Shown piece after piece: positions 1-7,463 of a stretch of DNA of 10,114 bases (its first letter is position 1; every line of letters begins with the position of its first letter). Made by a program: the position numbers and the translations under genes. A model generated the notes under the pieces. That model did not search any database. It saw nothing but the letters and a program-made list of their open reading frames with translations, and had not been told where the DNA came from. The DNA comes from Treponema sp. (GTDB lineage: Bacteria > Spirochaetota > Spirochaetia > Treponematales > Breznakiellaceae), in contig JAITON010000090.1 of the NCBI GenBank assembly GCA_031289935.1, positions 1 to 10,114 of the forward strand, written 5' to 3'.

Positions 1-357
1 CGGGTACTATTGATGGCTCAGCTTGATCATATAGGCGGTAGAGACTTTGTCCCCCAGTTTGACGCACTGTTGCGGGGACTTCGTTTCAACCGGGACCGAC
101 TCGATGTTGTCATGGCTGAAAGCGCCGGCCTTATGGCGACGGATGACGCCGGGGAAGCCATCGAAGATCTGTCCCGCGCCATCGAGCTTGACTGCGACAA
201 TGCGGCGGAGGCCTACTATCAGCGGGGCCTTGCCTATGCCCTGACCGGGGATAAGGACAAAGCCCTTGCGGACTACGAACAAACCTGCGCCCTGGCCCCG
301 AACCACCGCAAAGCCGCCGAGAAACGGGATGAACTGCTGGAAGCCGGAGATAAGTGA
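1..357 (+). CDS. TPR-repeat protein, 3' end (5' end probably outside the window)
   Basis: The frame is open from base 1 to the TGA at 355-357. Internal starts exist (TTG at 10, ATG at 13), but neither has a visible SD in the few bases available, so I treat the gene as entering from the left. One good tetratricopeptide repeat is present in roughly the last 55 residues, with the pattern AYYQRGLAYALTGDKDKALADY followed by a LAPNH turn. A weaker half-repeat (EAIEDLSRAIELD) precedes it. TPRs are protein-protein interaction scaffolds, and nothing here identifies the partner. The first 40 or so residues are not obviously TPR. It is followed by a 96-nt gap before the alpha-galactosidase and shares its strand and GC-rich codon use. 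I see no catalytic domain. Confidence 0.7.
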   Translation, partial: RVLLMAQLDHIGGRDFVPQFDALLRGLRFNRDRLDVVMAESAGLMATDDAGEAIEDLSRAIELDCDNAAEAYYQRGLAYALTGDKDKALADYEQTCALAPNHRKAAEKRDELLEAGDK

Positions 358-453
358 GGCATCCCCAGGATGTAAGGGCAGGGATGGACAGGCTCTGCGA
401 GGGGATTATTGGGAAGATACGCTCCGTAGCCGGGCGGAGAGGAGGGAGTTTAT

Positions 454-2643
454 ATGTCTATTCAATATGATGAAAAAACCCGGCAGTTTCACCTGCATAA
501 CGGCGGTTTTAGCTACATCATCAAGATTCTCGAAAACGGCTTTATCGGCCAGGTCTACTGCGGTGCGGCCCTGGACCCCGGCCGGGCCTATCCCTTGCTC
601 GCCCCGGTTCCTTTCCCGGGTTTCTCTAACAACAGCGGTGACGGCGTCCGTTTTGAGTATCCCCTGGCCAACGGCGGCGATTTCCGCGTCCCTGCCCTGG
701 TCCCGGTCTTTGCCGATGGTTCCGAGCTGGCGGAGCCGGTCTACCAGGCTCATCGCATCTATAAGGGCAAGGAGGCCATTCCCGGCCTCCCCTCAACCTA
801 TGTTGAGGATGATGATGAGGCCGATACCTTGGAAATTGACCTGCTGGACGGGCTGTCGGGTTTGCAAGTAACTCTCTATTATACGCTGTTTGCCGCCTGG
901 CCCTGCCTGGCCCGGCGTACGGCCATCCGCAACGGCGGCAGGGCGCCCCTTACGCTGAGTACGGCCATGAGCCTTTCCCTGGACCTGCCCGATGCGGACT
1001 GGGACCTGCTGAGTCTTACCGGGGCCTGGGGCCGGGAGTTCCATATCACGGGACAACCCCTGCGGATGGGTCTTCAGGGGCTCCAAAGCAGCCGGGGTAT
1101 CAGCGGGCACCAGCAGAACCCGTTCCTCCTGCTCAAGCGGCCCCAGACCACGTCCTTCGAGGGGGAGGCCCTGGGCCTGAGCCTGATTTACTCGGGCAAC
1201 TTCACTGCCCAGGCCGAGGTGGATTCCTTTGGTCTGTGCCGGCTCCGTATAGGTATCAACCCCGATACCTTTGCCTGGGAATTGGCTCCCGGCGCGGTCT
1301 TCCACACCCCCGAGGCGGTGCTGACCTGGTCCGGCGGAGGGATCGACCGGCTTTCCGCCGCCTTCCATGGGCTCTACCGGAGCCGCCTGGCCCGGGGCTT
1401 CTGGCGGGACCGGGACCGGCCCGTGCTCCTCAACAACTGGGAGGGCACCTACTTCAACTTTACCGAGACCAAGCTCCTGGAAATGGCCTCCTGTGCAAAA
1501 GACCTGGGGGTAGAGCTTTTCGTTCTGGACGATGGCTGGTTCGGCAAGCGGGATGCCGACAACTGCTCCCTAGGGGACTGGTATGCCGACAAACGGAAGC
1601 TCCCCGGGGGCATCCCCGGCCTGGCGAAGAAGATCAACGCCCTGGGCCTCCAGTTCGGCCTCTGGATCGAGCCTGAAATGCTGAGCGAAGACAGCAATCT
1701 CTACCGGGCCCATCCTGGTTGGGCCGTGGGCGCTCCGGGCCGCAAACACATCGAGGCCCGCCGGCAGATGGTCCTGGACATGGGCCGGCCCGAGGTGGTG
1801 GACTATCTCTACGATCTCCTGAAGGAGCTTATCGGCTCGGCGCCTATCAGCTACATCAAGTGGGACATGAACCGTTCTATTACCGAGGGCCGCCGGGGGG
1901 AATTCTTCCACCGGTATGTCCTGGGGGTCTACGATCTGTACGGCCGCCTTACCGCCGCATTTCCGGAGATCCTCTTCGAGTCCTGTTGCTCGGGGGGCGG
2001 CCGTTTCGACCCGGGCATCCTGGCTTACGCGCCCCAGGGCTGGCTCAGCGACGACTCCGACGGCCTGGAGCGGCTCTTCATCCAGACCGGCGCGAGCATG
2101 GTCTATCCCCAGAGCTCCCTGGGCTGCCACGTCTCCGCAGTGCCCAACCATCAGACCGGACGGGTAACGCCCATCATGTTCCGGGCCATGACCGCCTTCT
2201 TCGGCGTCCTGGGTTACGAGCTGGACCCCACTAAACTAAAGGATGAAGAAAAGCAGGCCGTGAAAACCCAGATTGCCTTCTACAAGGCCCACCGGGGCCT
2301 CTTTCAACGAGGCAAGCTGACCCGGCTCTGGACCACCGGCCGGGGGGATTACGCGGCCTGGATGGTCTCAAGCCCCGATCGGAGCGAGGCTGTCGTGGGC
2401 TTCTACCGGATGCTCAACCACCCCAATCGTCAGGCCCGGCGGCTTCCCCTGCGGGACCTGGACCCGGCGGCCCGTTATGAACTGGCTCTCTGGGTCGAGG
2501 GCGGCTTTGGCTGGCTGGACGGCCTCTGTAACTGCGGCAAACGGGGCGGCGACGAGCTTATGAACGCCGGACTCCTGGTAGACACGGGCCAGTGGCCTGG
2601 AGATTTTGTTTCGGAACTGTTTTTGTTACGAAAAATCGTATAA
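454..2643 (+). CDS. Alpha-galactosidase, glycoside hydrolase family 36
   Basis: This 729-aa protein has the usual length and order for bacterial GH36: an N-terminal beta-sandwich (about 1-310), a TIM barrel (about 320-640) and a C-terminal beta domain. Family motifs are clear: VLDDGWFGKR (Asp pair 359-360), GLWIEPEM (404-409), KWDMNR with the expected nucleophile Asp471, ESCCSGGGRFD (509-519) and the acid/base segment SDDSD (532-536). GH36 enzymes remove terminal alpha-1,6-galactose from melibiose, raffinose and stachyose by a retaining mechanism. No signal peptide is visible, so it probably acts in the cytoplasm on imported oligosaccharides. The ATG has a strong SD, GGAGGG at 441-446, 7 nt upstream. 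A small stem (CTCCG 422-426 with CGGAG 435-439) sits just upstream of that SD. The kinase downstream fits galactose use. An unusual CC precedes the SGGG loop, where a single Cys is common. I am confident of family and activity class, less so of natural substrate. Confidence 0.96.
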   Translation: MSIQYDEKTRQFHLHNGGFSYIIKILENGFIGQVYCGAALDPGRAYPLLAPVPFPGFSNNSGDGVRFEYPLANGGDFRVPALVPVFADGSELAEPVYQAHRIYKGKEAIPGLPSTYVEDDDEADTLEIDLLDGLSGLQVTLYYTLFAAWPCLARRTAIRNGGRAPLTLSTAMSLSLDLPDADWDLLSLTGAWGREFHITGQPLRMGLQGLQSSRGISGHQQNPFLLLKRPQTTSFEGEALGLSLIYSGNFTAQAEVDSFGLCRLRIGINPDTFAWELAPGAVFHTPEAVLTWSGGGIDRLSAAFHGLYRSRLARGFWRDRDRPVLLNNWEGTYFNFTETKLLEMASCAKDLGVELFVLDDGWFGKRDADNCSLGDWYADKRKLPGGIPGLAKKINALGLQFGLWIEPEMLSEDSNLYRAHPGWAVGAPGRKHIEARRQMVLDMGRPEVVDYLYDLLKELIGSAPISYIKWDMNRSITEGRRGEFFHRYVLGVYDLYGRLTAAFPEILFESCCSGGGRFDPGILAYAPQGWLSDDSDGLERLFIQTGASMVYPQSSLGCHVSAVPNHQTGRVTPIMFRAMTAFFGVLGYELDPTKLKDEEKQAVKTQIAFYKAHRGLFQRGKLTRLWTTGRGDYAAWMVSSPDRSEAVVGFYRMLNHPNRQARRLPLRDLDPAARYELALWVEGGFGWLDGLCNCGKRGGDELMNAGLLVDTGQWPGDFVSELFLLRKIV

Positions 2644-2668
2644 TCCTCAAAAAAACGGGCTGTTTTTA

Positions 2669-2697
2669 TTGAATAAAATTACGTTTCAGGGTATGAT
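2669..2697 (+). promoter_or_regulatory. Candidate sigma-70 promoter for the kinase-surE-TPR-NHL operon
   Basis: TTGAAT (2669-2674) and TATGAT (2692-2697) are separated by exactly 17 nt, matching the -35/-10 consensus at 4/6 and 5/6. It lies in a locally AT-rich gap between two GC-rich genes. Transcription would start near 2704, leaving a leader of only about 14 nt with the SD GGAGGG (2705-2710) at its very 5' end. A weak A/T stem (AAAAAC...GTTTTT, about 2651-2667) just upstream could end some alpha-galactosidase transcripts. No operator repeat is evident. Confidence 0.5.
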
Positions 2698-2717
2698 AAT
2701 ACTCGGAGGGTTATAAA

Positions 2718-3881
2718 ATGCTGGATATCGGTCCCATCCACCGTAAGGAATACGAGTTAGACGACGACCGATCCGAACCTATTGTCATTGCCGAAGCGCC
2801 CGGCCGGATTCATTATCTGGGTGATCATGGTGAGCCAAAGGCCGGATTATATCTTTCCTCTGCCATCGACCGGCATATTCGGGTGGCGGTGAGCCCACGG
2901 AAGGATAGTTCTATCAGATTCTTTGCCGCAGATCTGGGGGAACGGAAGCGGACGACTCTGGTCAACCTCAAATACAAGCGGGAAGACCGTTGGGCCAATT
3001 ACATCAAGGTGGCTATCCATCTCTTTGCCGGGCTGGGCCGTCCGGTTAAGGGCCTCAATTTTACCGTGGCCGGGGACATTCCCCAGCATATCGGCATGGC
3101 TTCTTCCGCCGCTCTGGAAATAGCCTCGGTCATGGCTCTCAAGGGCCTATTCCGGGTTCCCATGAATGACCAGGATATCTTGGACCGGCTGGCCGCTTCT
3201 CAGGAGGCTCTTTTCAGCAAAACTCCCAACCGGGTGGATTACGAGGTCATCCTGACGGCTCGGAAGGACAATTTCCTTATCGTGGACGAGGTCCTGAGGA
3301 CGGTACAGCGGATAAAAAGCCCTCTGACAGGCTGTAAAATTCTTATTATGGACTCCCGGGTTCCCCGGATAGGTGTGGAGGATGAACTGAGCCAGCGCCG
3401 GCAGGACCTCAAAAAGGGCCTGGAACTCCTGGCATCCAGGAAACCGTCCGTGAATTTCCGCAATTTTCTCACCAGTGAGTTGGTGGAGTCCACGGGGAAC
3501 CTCCCCGAGGAGATCAGGCGGCGTTGCATGCACGTGGTCCAGGAGCTTCGCCGGGTCAACGATGCCGGGGCGGCCCTGCAGTCAGGGGATCTGGCGGCCA
3601 TGTCCCGGGTTTTCTTCCATTCTCACGAGAGCCTTCGGGACCTCTACGAGGTGTCTTGCCCGGAAATCGACTGGCTGGTAAAGCGGGCCCAGGAGACCGA
3701 GGGGGTGCTGGGTTCCCGCATGACCGGGCCGGGCTTTGGAGGCTGTACTTACAGCTTTATCCGGGCCGAGGCCATGGAGGAATTCAGGTGTCGGCTTGAG
3801 GACTACGAACGGATTTTCGGCTTCCATCCCCTGAGCTACGAGCTCAAGATTGATACCGGGGCCCGGATTATCAGCAAATAA
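2718..3881 (+). CDS. galK: Galactokinase-family GHMP kinase with divergent active-site motifs
   Basis: This 387-aa protein has the galactokinase length and layout. The ATG has SD GGAGGG 7 nt upstream. Motif 1 is APGRIHYLGDHG (27-38), the ATP-binding loop is IPQHIGMASSAAL (121-133) and motif 3 is GSRMTGPGFGGC (332-343), close to the galactokinase form. GalK phosphorylates galactose at C1 with ATP in the Leloir pathway. Two family signatures are altered. The sugar-binding GEHTD of classical GalK reads GDHGE (35-39), so the Glu is Asp and the Asp is Glu. The GIMDQ around the catalytic Asp reads NRVDYE, with Asp174 kept but the following Gln lost. The upstream alpha-galactosidase supports a galactose link. 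The changes leave room for another sugar (for example GalNAc, arabinose or a heptose) or reduced activity. The symbol is assigned by family; family assignment is firm, substrate is not. Confidence 0.85.
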   Translation: MLDIGPIHRKEYELDDDRSEPIVIAEAPGRIHYLGDHGEPKAGLYLSSAIDRHIRVAVSPRKDSSIRFFAADLGERKRTTLVNLKYKREDRWANYIKVAIHLFAGLGRPVKGLNFTVAGDIPQHIGMASSAALEIASVMALKGLFRVPMNDQDILDRLAASQEALFSKTPNRVDYEVILTARKDNFLIVDEVLRTVQRIKSPLTGCKILIMDSRVPRIGVEDELSQRRQDLKKGLELLASRKPSVNFRNFLTSELVESTGNLPEEIRRRCMHVVQELRRVNDAGAALQSGDLAAMSRVFFHSHESLRDLYEVSCPEIDWLVKRAQETEGVLGSRMTGPGFGGCTYSFIRAEAMEEFRCRLEDYERIFGFHPLSYELKIDTGARIISK

Positions 3882-3889
3882 GGCGGCGT

Positions 3890-4690
3890 ATGAATATTTT
3901 CCTTACCAACGACGATGGCATTGACAGCGAGGCCTTCCTGGATTTTGCGGAAGCCCTGCGGAAGGGCACGGACCACCGTATCTTTGTGATTGCTCCAGAT
4001 TCCAACCGTTCCGGGGTATCCCATGCATTGACCTGCCTGCACAAGGCCCTGAGCCTTAGGCCCCGTGGAAAGGACACCTGGTCCTGTTCCGGCAGTCCGG
4101 CGGACTGCGCCAGCGTGGCCACCATGGGCGGCCTCGGTGATCTCAGCGGGCAGGCGCCTTTTAAGCCGGACCTAGTCCTGGCGGGGATTAACGCGGGGGC
4201 CAATCTGGGCACGGATCTCATCTTTTCGGGCACTGCGGCGGCGGCCCGGCACGCGGCCCTCTATGGCATTCCCTCGGTGGCCCTCTCCTTGGCCGGTCAC
4301 CAGCGGGACTTCCATTGGGGCAATGCCATCGCCTATTCCCTGGAGCACCTTGAGGAGCTGGCCGCCCTCTGGCGGGAAGATATCTTTGTCAACGTGAATA
4401 TTCCCAATACCGTCGAGGGTCCCCAGGGGATGGTTATCACCTTTCCGAGCCTCAGGCAGTACACCGACAGCATCACCATACATGAAGGGGCGGAAGGGAT
4501 TTCCTGTACCCTCCAGTGGGGGGACATCCTTACCGAGGCGGAGGAAGGCTCCGACTGGGACGCGGTCTCCCGCAATCAGGTCTCCGTGAGCCCGGTCTTT
4601 ATTCATCCGGTGGTCAGGAGGGACCTTTGCGCCGGTGCGCCGGATCATACGGGGGCCGGGAAGCGGCCAAACCCCGGCAAAAGAACCTAG
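3890..4690 (+). CDS. surE: 5'/3'-nucleotidase SurE
   Basis: This 266-aa protein has all SurE hallmarks: MNIFLTNDDG with metal ligands Asp8 and Asp9, PDSNRSG with Ser41, a SGSPADC loop (67-73), LAGINAGAN with metal ligand Asn101, and FSGTAAAARHA (112-122), the family's YSGT-type segment. SurE is a cytoplasmic metal-dependent phosphatase that removes phosphate from nucleoside monophosphates and short polyphosphates, linked to stationary-phase survival. It starts 8 nt after the kinase stop, behind a modest purine-rich SD near 3880-3886. The last 25 or so residues are Gly/Pro/Arg-rich and look like a tail. Its stop overlaps the SD of the next gene (TAGGAG), suggesting coupled translation. Confidence 0.95.
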   Translation: MNIFLTNDDGIDSEAFLDFAEALRKGTDHRIFVIAPDSNRSGVSHALTCLHKALSLRPRGKDTWSCSGSPADCASVATMGGLGDLSGQAPFKPDLVLAGINAGANLGTDLIFSGTAAAARHAALYGIPSVALSLAGHQRDFHWGNAIAYSLEHLEELAALWREDIFVNVNIPNTVEGPQGMVITFPSLRQYTDSITIHEGAEGISCTLQWGDILTEAEEGSDWDAVSRNQVSVSPVFIHPVVRRDLCAGAPDHTGAGKRPNPGKRT

Positions 4691-4698
4691 GAGCGGCT

Positions 4699-5385
4699 AT
4701 GGCGGCAAGGGATTCCTTCGATGAGGGTAAACGGCTCTTTCATTTGAAACGCTGGGAAATGGCCCTACAGGAGTTTCTGATGGTAGATTCCGGCGGATTC
4801 AGCCTTAAGGAATCGGTGGAACTTTCCTACTATTTAGGGCTCTGCTATACCAAACTAGCGCGTTACGATGACGGGCTCCTCTACATGGAACAGGTGATCA
4901 CTCAGGCGGAAAATTCCCTCTGGATCTTTCAGTGCCGTATGGTGCTTGCCTATATTTATGTGATGACAAAGCGTTACAAGATGGCCGAATTCGAGCTTGA
5001 GCAGCTTGCAACCAGCGGCTTCCAATCGGCCCAGATGTACACGAGCCTGGCCTATTCAGCCTCGGCACAGAAACAGTACGATCGGGCCATGGAGCTCTAC
5101 CAAAAGGCCCTGGACCTGGACCGGGACAATACCACCGCCCTGAACGGCCTGGGCTATATCCTGGTGGATACCGAGCAGGATATTATCAAAGGTATGGAAT
5201 ACTGCCGGAAAGCGGTGAATATGAAACCCCGGAACGCAGCCTACCTGGATTCCATGGGCTGGGCGGCCTTCAAAACCGGCGACACTTCGGGGGCCAAGAA
5301 CTGGCTGCGGAAGGCCTTGGGTATTGCCCCCAATGAACCGGAGATACAGAATCACCTGAAGATGGCGACGGGGGGCATTGGTTGA
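4699..5385 (+). CDS. Cytoplasmic TPR protein
   Basis: This is a 228-aa protein. I chose the ATG at 4699 because AGGAG (4689-4693) lies 5 nt upstream. The frame is open further up to 4516, but that stretch is a shadow of surE with Arg/Gly-rich nonsense. TPR-like helices fill the protein: about 6-40, 42-75, 112-145 (QYDRAMELYQKALDLDRDN), 146-180 and 181-214. Repeats 4-5 carry the LGY...AYLDSMGW pattern seen in a widespread bacterial TPR subgroup. There is no signal peptide or membrane segment, so a cytosolic scaffold is likely. It sits between surE and the exported NHL protein and overlaps the latter by 4 nt (TTGA), so the two should be made together. The partner is unknown; a functional tie to the NHL protein is inferred from coupling only. 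Confidence 0.88.
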   Translation: MAARDSFDEGKRLFHLKRWEMALQEFLMVDSGGFSLKESVELSYYLGLCYTKLARYDDGLLYMEQVITQAENSLWIFQCRMVLAYIYVMTKRYKMAEFELEQLATSGFQSAQMYTSLAYSASAQKQYDRAMELYQKALDLDRDNTTALNGLGYILVDTEQDIIKGMEYCRKAVNMKPRNAAYLDSMGWAAFKTGDTSGAKNWLRKALGIAPNEPEIQNHLKMATGGIG

Positions 5386-7463
5386 AGAGAACGCTTCGGG
5401 CTGCGGCAATTTTGGGGCTCTTCCTGCGCTGCCTGCTCCCGGCCCAGGCCCAGCAGAGCGGCGGTATCGGAGGGACCGACCAGGCCGCCATACAGGCCCA
5501 GGAGGAATTCCGCCTGGGGGTTCAGGCCTATAACCGCTACGCCTTTAACGAGGCCATACTCTCCTTTGAACAGGCCTTGTCATTCCGGCCGGGGGAAGCC
5601 CTTATCCTGGACTGGCTGGGCCGTTCCTACTACCGTTCGGGCCTGGAAAGCTCGGCCATTGCCCAATGGCAGGCCGCCCTGGGGGCCTACGGAACAACCA
5701 GCCCGGAGTCGATCCTGCTGTCCAGTAAAATCGAAACGGTCCGTAACCGGCGAACCCTCCTCTCCCGGCTCGACGAGGAGATCCGTTACGTGGAGGCCGG
5801 CCATTATCCCGGCCGCTACGATTCCATTACCGCCTACAGGCAGCCCACCGCAGTCCTTCCCCTGGAGGACGGTTCCGCCTGGGTGGCGGCCTATGGCAGC
5901 AACGAAATCATCAGGATTGATGTAAACGGTGTTATCCGTGAGCGCCGCCGGGGGCCTATCAACGGCTTTGACCGCCCTTACGACATTATCCGGGGAGAGG
6001 ATGGGAAGCTTTTTGTCTCGGAGTTCCGTGGCGGCAGAATAAGCGTCCTGGATTCCAGCGGCGCGTGGCTATCCTACATTGGTTCCCGGGGATTGGGGCC
6101 GGGACAGCTCCTGGGGCCGGCGAATATGGCCCTGGACGAGGAAGGCTACCTCTATGTGGTGGAATACGGCAGCCGGCGGATATCCAAATTCGACCCCGAC
6201 GGAACCTTTATCTTGTCTTTTGGCAGCAAAAGCGCCGAATTCCCTGGTTTTCTTTCCCCCACAGGTATCGCCGCAGGGATGGGCCGGGTCTATGTGGCCG
6301 ATGCCGTGTCCAAATCAATCTACATGTTCGATGGTAACGGCCGCTACCTGGGCATCCTCCTGGCCGAAGGTCTCCGGGGCCCCGAAAGCCTCCGGTTTTC
6401 CGGGGAGAAGCTCCTGGCGGCGGATACCAACCGGATCCTCCTGGTGGATCTGAACTCGGCCATCATTACCGAGCTGGCCATGGCGGGGAACTCCCAGGTC
6501 AGGATTACCGGGGCCGATGTGGACCGGAACGGCAATATCCTGGCCGCCAACTTTAACAACGACGAGATCCTGGTGCTGACCCCCATTGACGAGATGGCTT
6601 CGGGGCTCTTTGTCAGCATCGACCGGGTTGACGCATCCCAGTTTCCCCTGGTAAGGATCGAACTCCAGGTTCAGGACCGGAAGCGCCGTCCCATCGTGGG
6701 CTTGGGGGCGGGGAACTTCCTTTTGAGCGAAAACAACCGCTCCGCCGCAGAGCAGAGCTTCCTCTACGCGGGCTACCTCTCCAAAGATACGCAGGTATCG
6801 GTCCTGCTGGAACGGTCCCCGGCCACCGCTTCCCTGGGGGACGATCTGGCCGCCGCAGTCCGGGACATTAACGCCGCTCTAGGCCAGCCGGTCTCCCTGG
6901 TTTCCGCCGCAGAGCAGCCCTTCCGGGAACGCATGGCGGGGGAGGGGAGTCTGGTTAGCGCCACGAGCCTGGCCCGGGCCGCCCGGGGCAGCGCAGCCTC
7001 CTACAGCCAGGCCTGGCGTTTTGACCTGGGGCTCCGGCTTGCCACCACGGATCTGCTCCAGGGGAGCGGGAAGAAGGCCCTGGTATATGTGGGTTCAGGC
7101 CGTCTCGGGGAACGGGCCTTTGAGGCCTACAGCCTCGCGGAACTGGCGGTCTATATGGCCAACAATAATATCGCCTTTTACGCCGTTATCGTTGGGAATA
7201 ATTCTACAGACGCGGCCGCAAATGAGGACATCCGCTATCTCTGCGAGGCGACCGGCGGGGTGGTGATGCCCCTCTACCGGAGCCAGGGCATCGGTCCCGT
7301 GCTGGAGGGCCTCAGGGAAAGCCCCTCGGGAACCTATATTCTGAGCTATCGCTCGGGCCTCCCCACGGACTTTGGCCGGGCCTACCTCCCCGTGGAAGCC
7401 GAGGTCTACCTCCTGGACCGTTCTGGCCGGGACGCCACGGGCTATTTCCCGCCTTTGGAATAG
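5382..7463 (+). CDS. Exported TPR / NHL beta-propeller / VWA-like protein
   Basis: This is a 693-aa protein. The start is TTG at 5382, overlapping the previous stop as TTGA, with only a G-rich stretch (5371-5375) as a possible SD. It opens with a signal peptide: MKRTLR, a hydrophobic core, then PAQA and probable cleavage after Ala23. Residues about 40-105 form one or two TPRs (FNEAILSFEQALSFRPGEA). Residues about 146-405 form an NHL-type beta-propeller with repeats of the kind RPYDIIRGEDGKLFVSEF and GYLYVVEYGSRRISKF. From about 410 to 690 there is a VWA-like region. Its MIDAS position reads VLLERSPATAS (474-484), so the usual DxSxS is ExSxA and metal binding is doubtful. NHL propellers bind proteins or ligands. 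Location is periplasmic or surface, with no lipobox seen (Cys17 lies inside the signal and lacks the lipobox context). Function unknown; a sensing or scaffold role is inference. Confidence 0.88.
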   Translation: MKRTLRAAAILGLFLRCLLPAQAQQSGGIGGTDQAAIQAQEEFRLGVQAYNRYAFNEAILSFEQALSFRPGEALILDWLGRSYYRSGLESSAIAQWQAALGAYGTTSPESILLSSKIETVRNRRTLLSRLDEEIRYVEAGHYPGRYDSITAYRQPTAVLPLEDGSAWVAAYGSNEIIRIDVNGVIRERRRGPINGFDRPYDIIRGEDGKLFVSEFRGGRISVLDSSGAWLSYIGSRGLGPGQLLGPANMALDEEGYLYVVEYGSRRISKFDPDGTFILSFGSKSAEFPGFLSPTGIAAGMGRVYVADAVSKSIYMFDGNGRYLGILLAEGLRGPESLRFSGEKLLAADTNRILLVDLNSAIITELAMAGNSQVRITGADVDRNGNILAANFNNDEILVLTPIDEMASGLFVSIDRVDASQFPLVRIELQVQDRKRRPIVGLGAGNFLLSENNRSAAEQSFLYAGYLSKDTQVSVLLERSPATASLGDDLAAAVRDINAALGQPVSLVSAAEQPFRERMAGEGSLVSATSLARAARGSAASYSQAWRFDLGLRLATTDLLQGSGKKALVYVGSGRLGERAFEAYSLAELAVYMANNNIAFYAVIVGNNSTDAAANEDIRYLCEATGGVVMPLYRSQGIGPVLEGLRESPSGTYILSYRSGLPTDFGRAYLPVEAEVYLLDRSGRDATGYFPPLE

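Noticed and set aside
793..2151. Long minus-strand ORFs of about 190 codons opposite the alpha-galactosidase
   Set aside because: They are antisense shadows of a GC-rich gene: low-complexity Gly/Pro/Arg-rich translations, no SD, and the plus strand has an unambiguous GH36 protein.
4516..4698. N-terminal extension of the 228-aa TPR protein to an upstream ATG
   Set aside because: The 61 extra codons overlap surE out of frame and read as Arg/Gly-rich nonsense; the ATG at 4699 has a well-placed SD.
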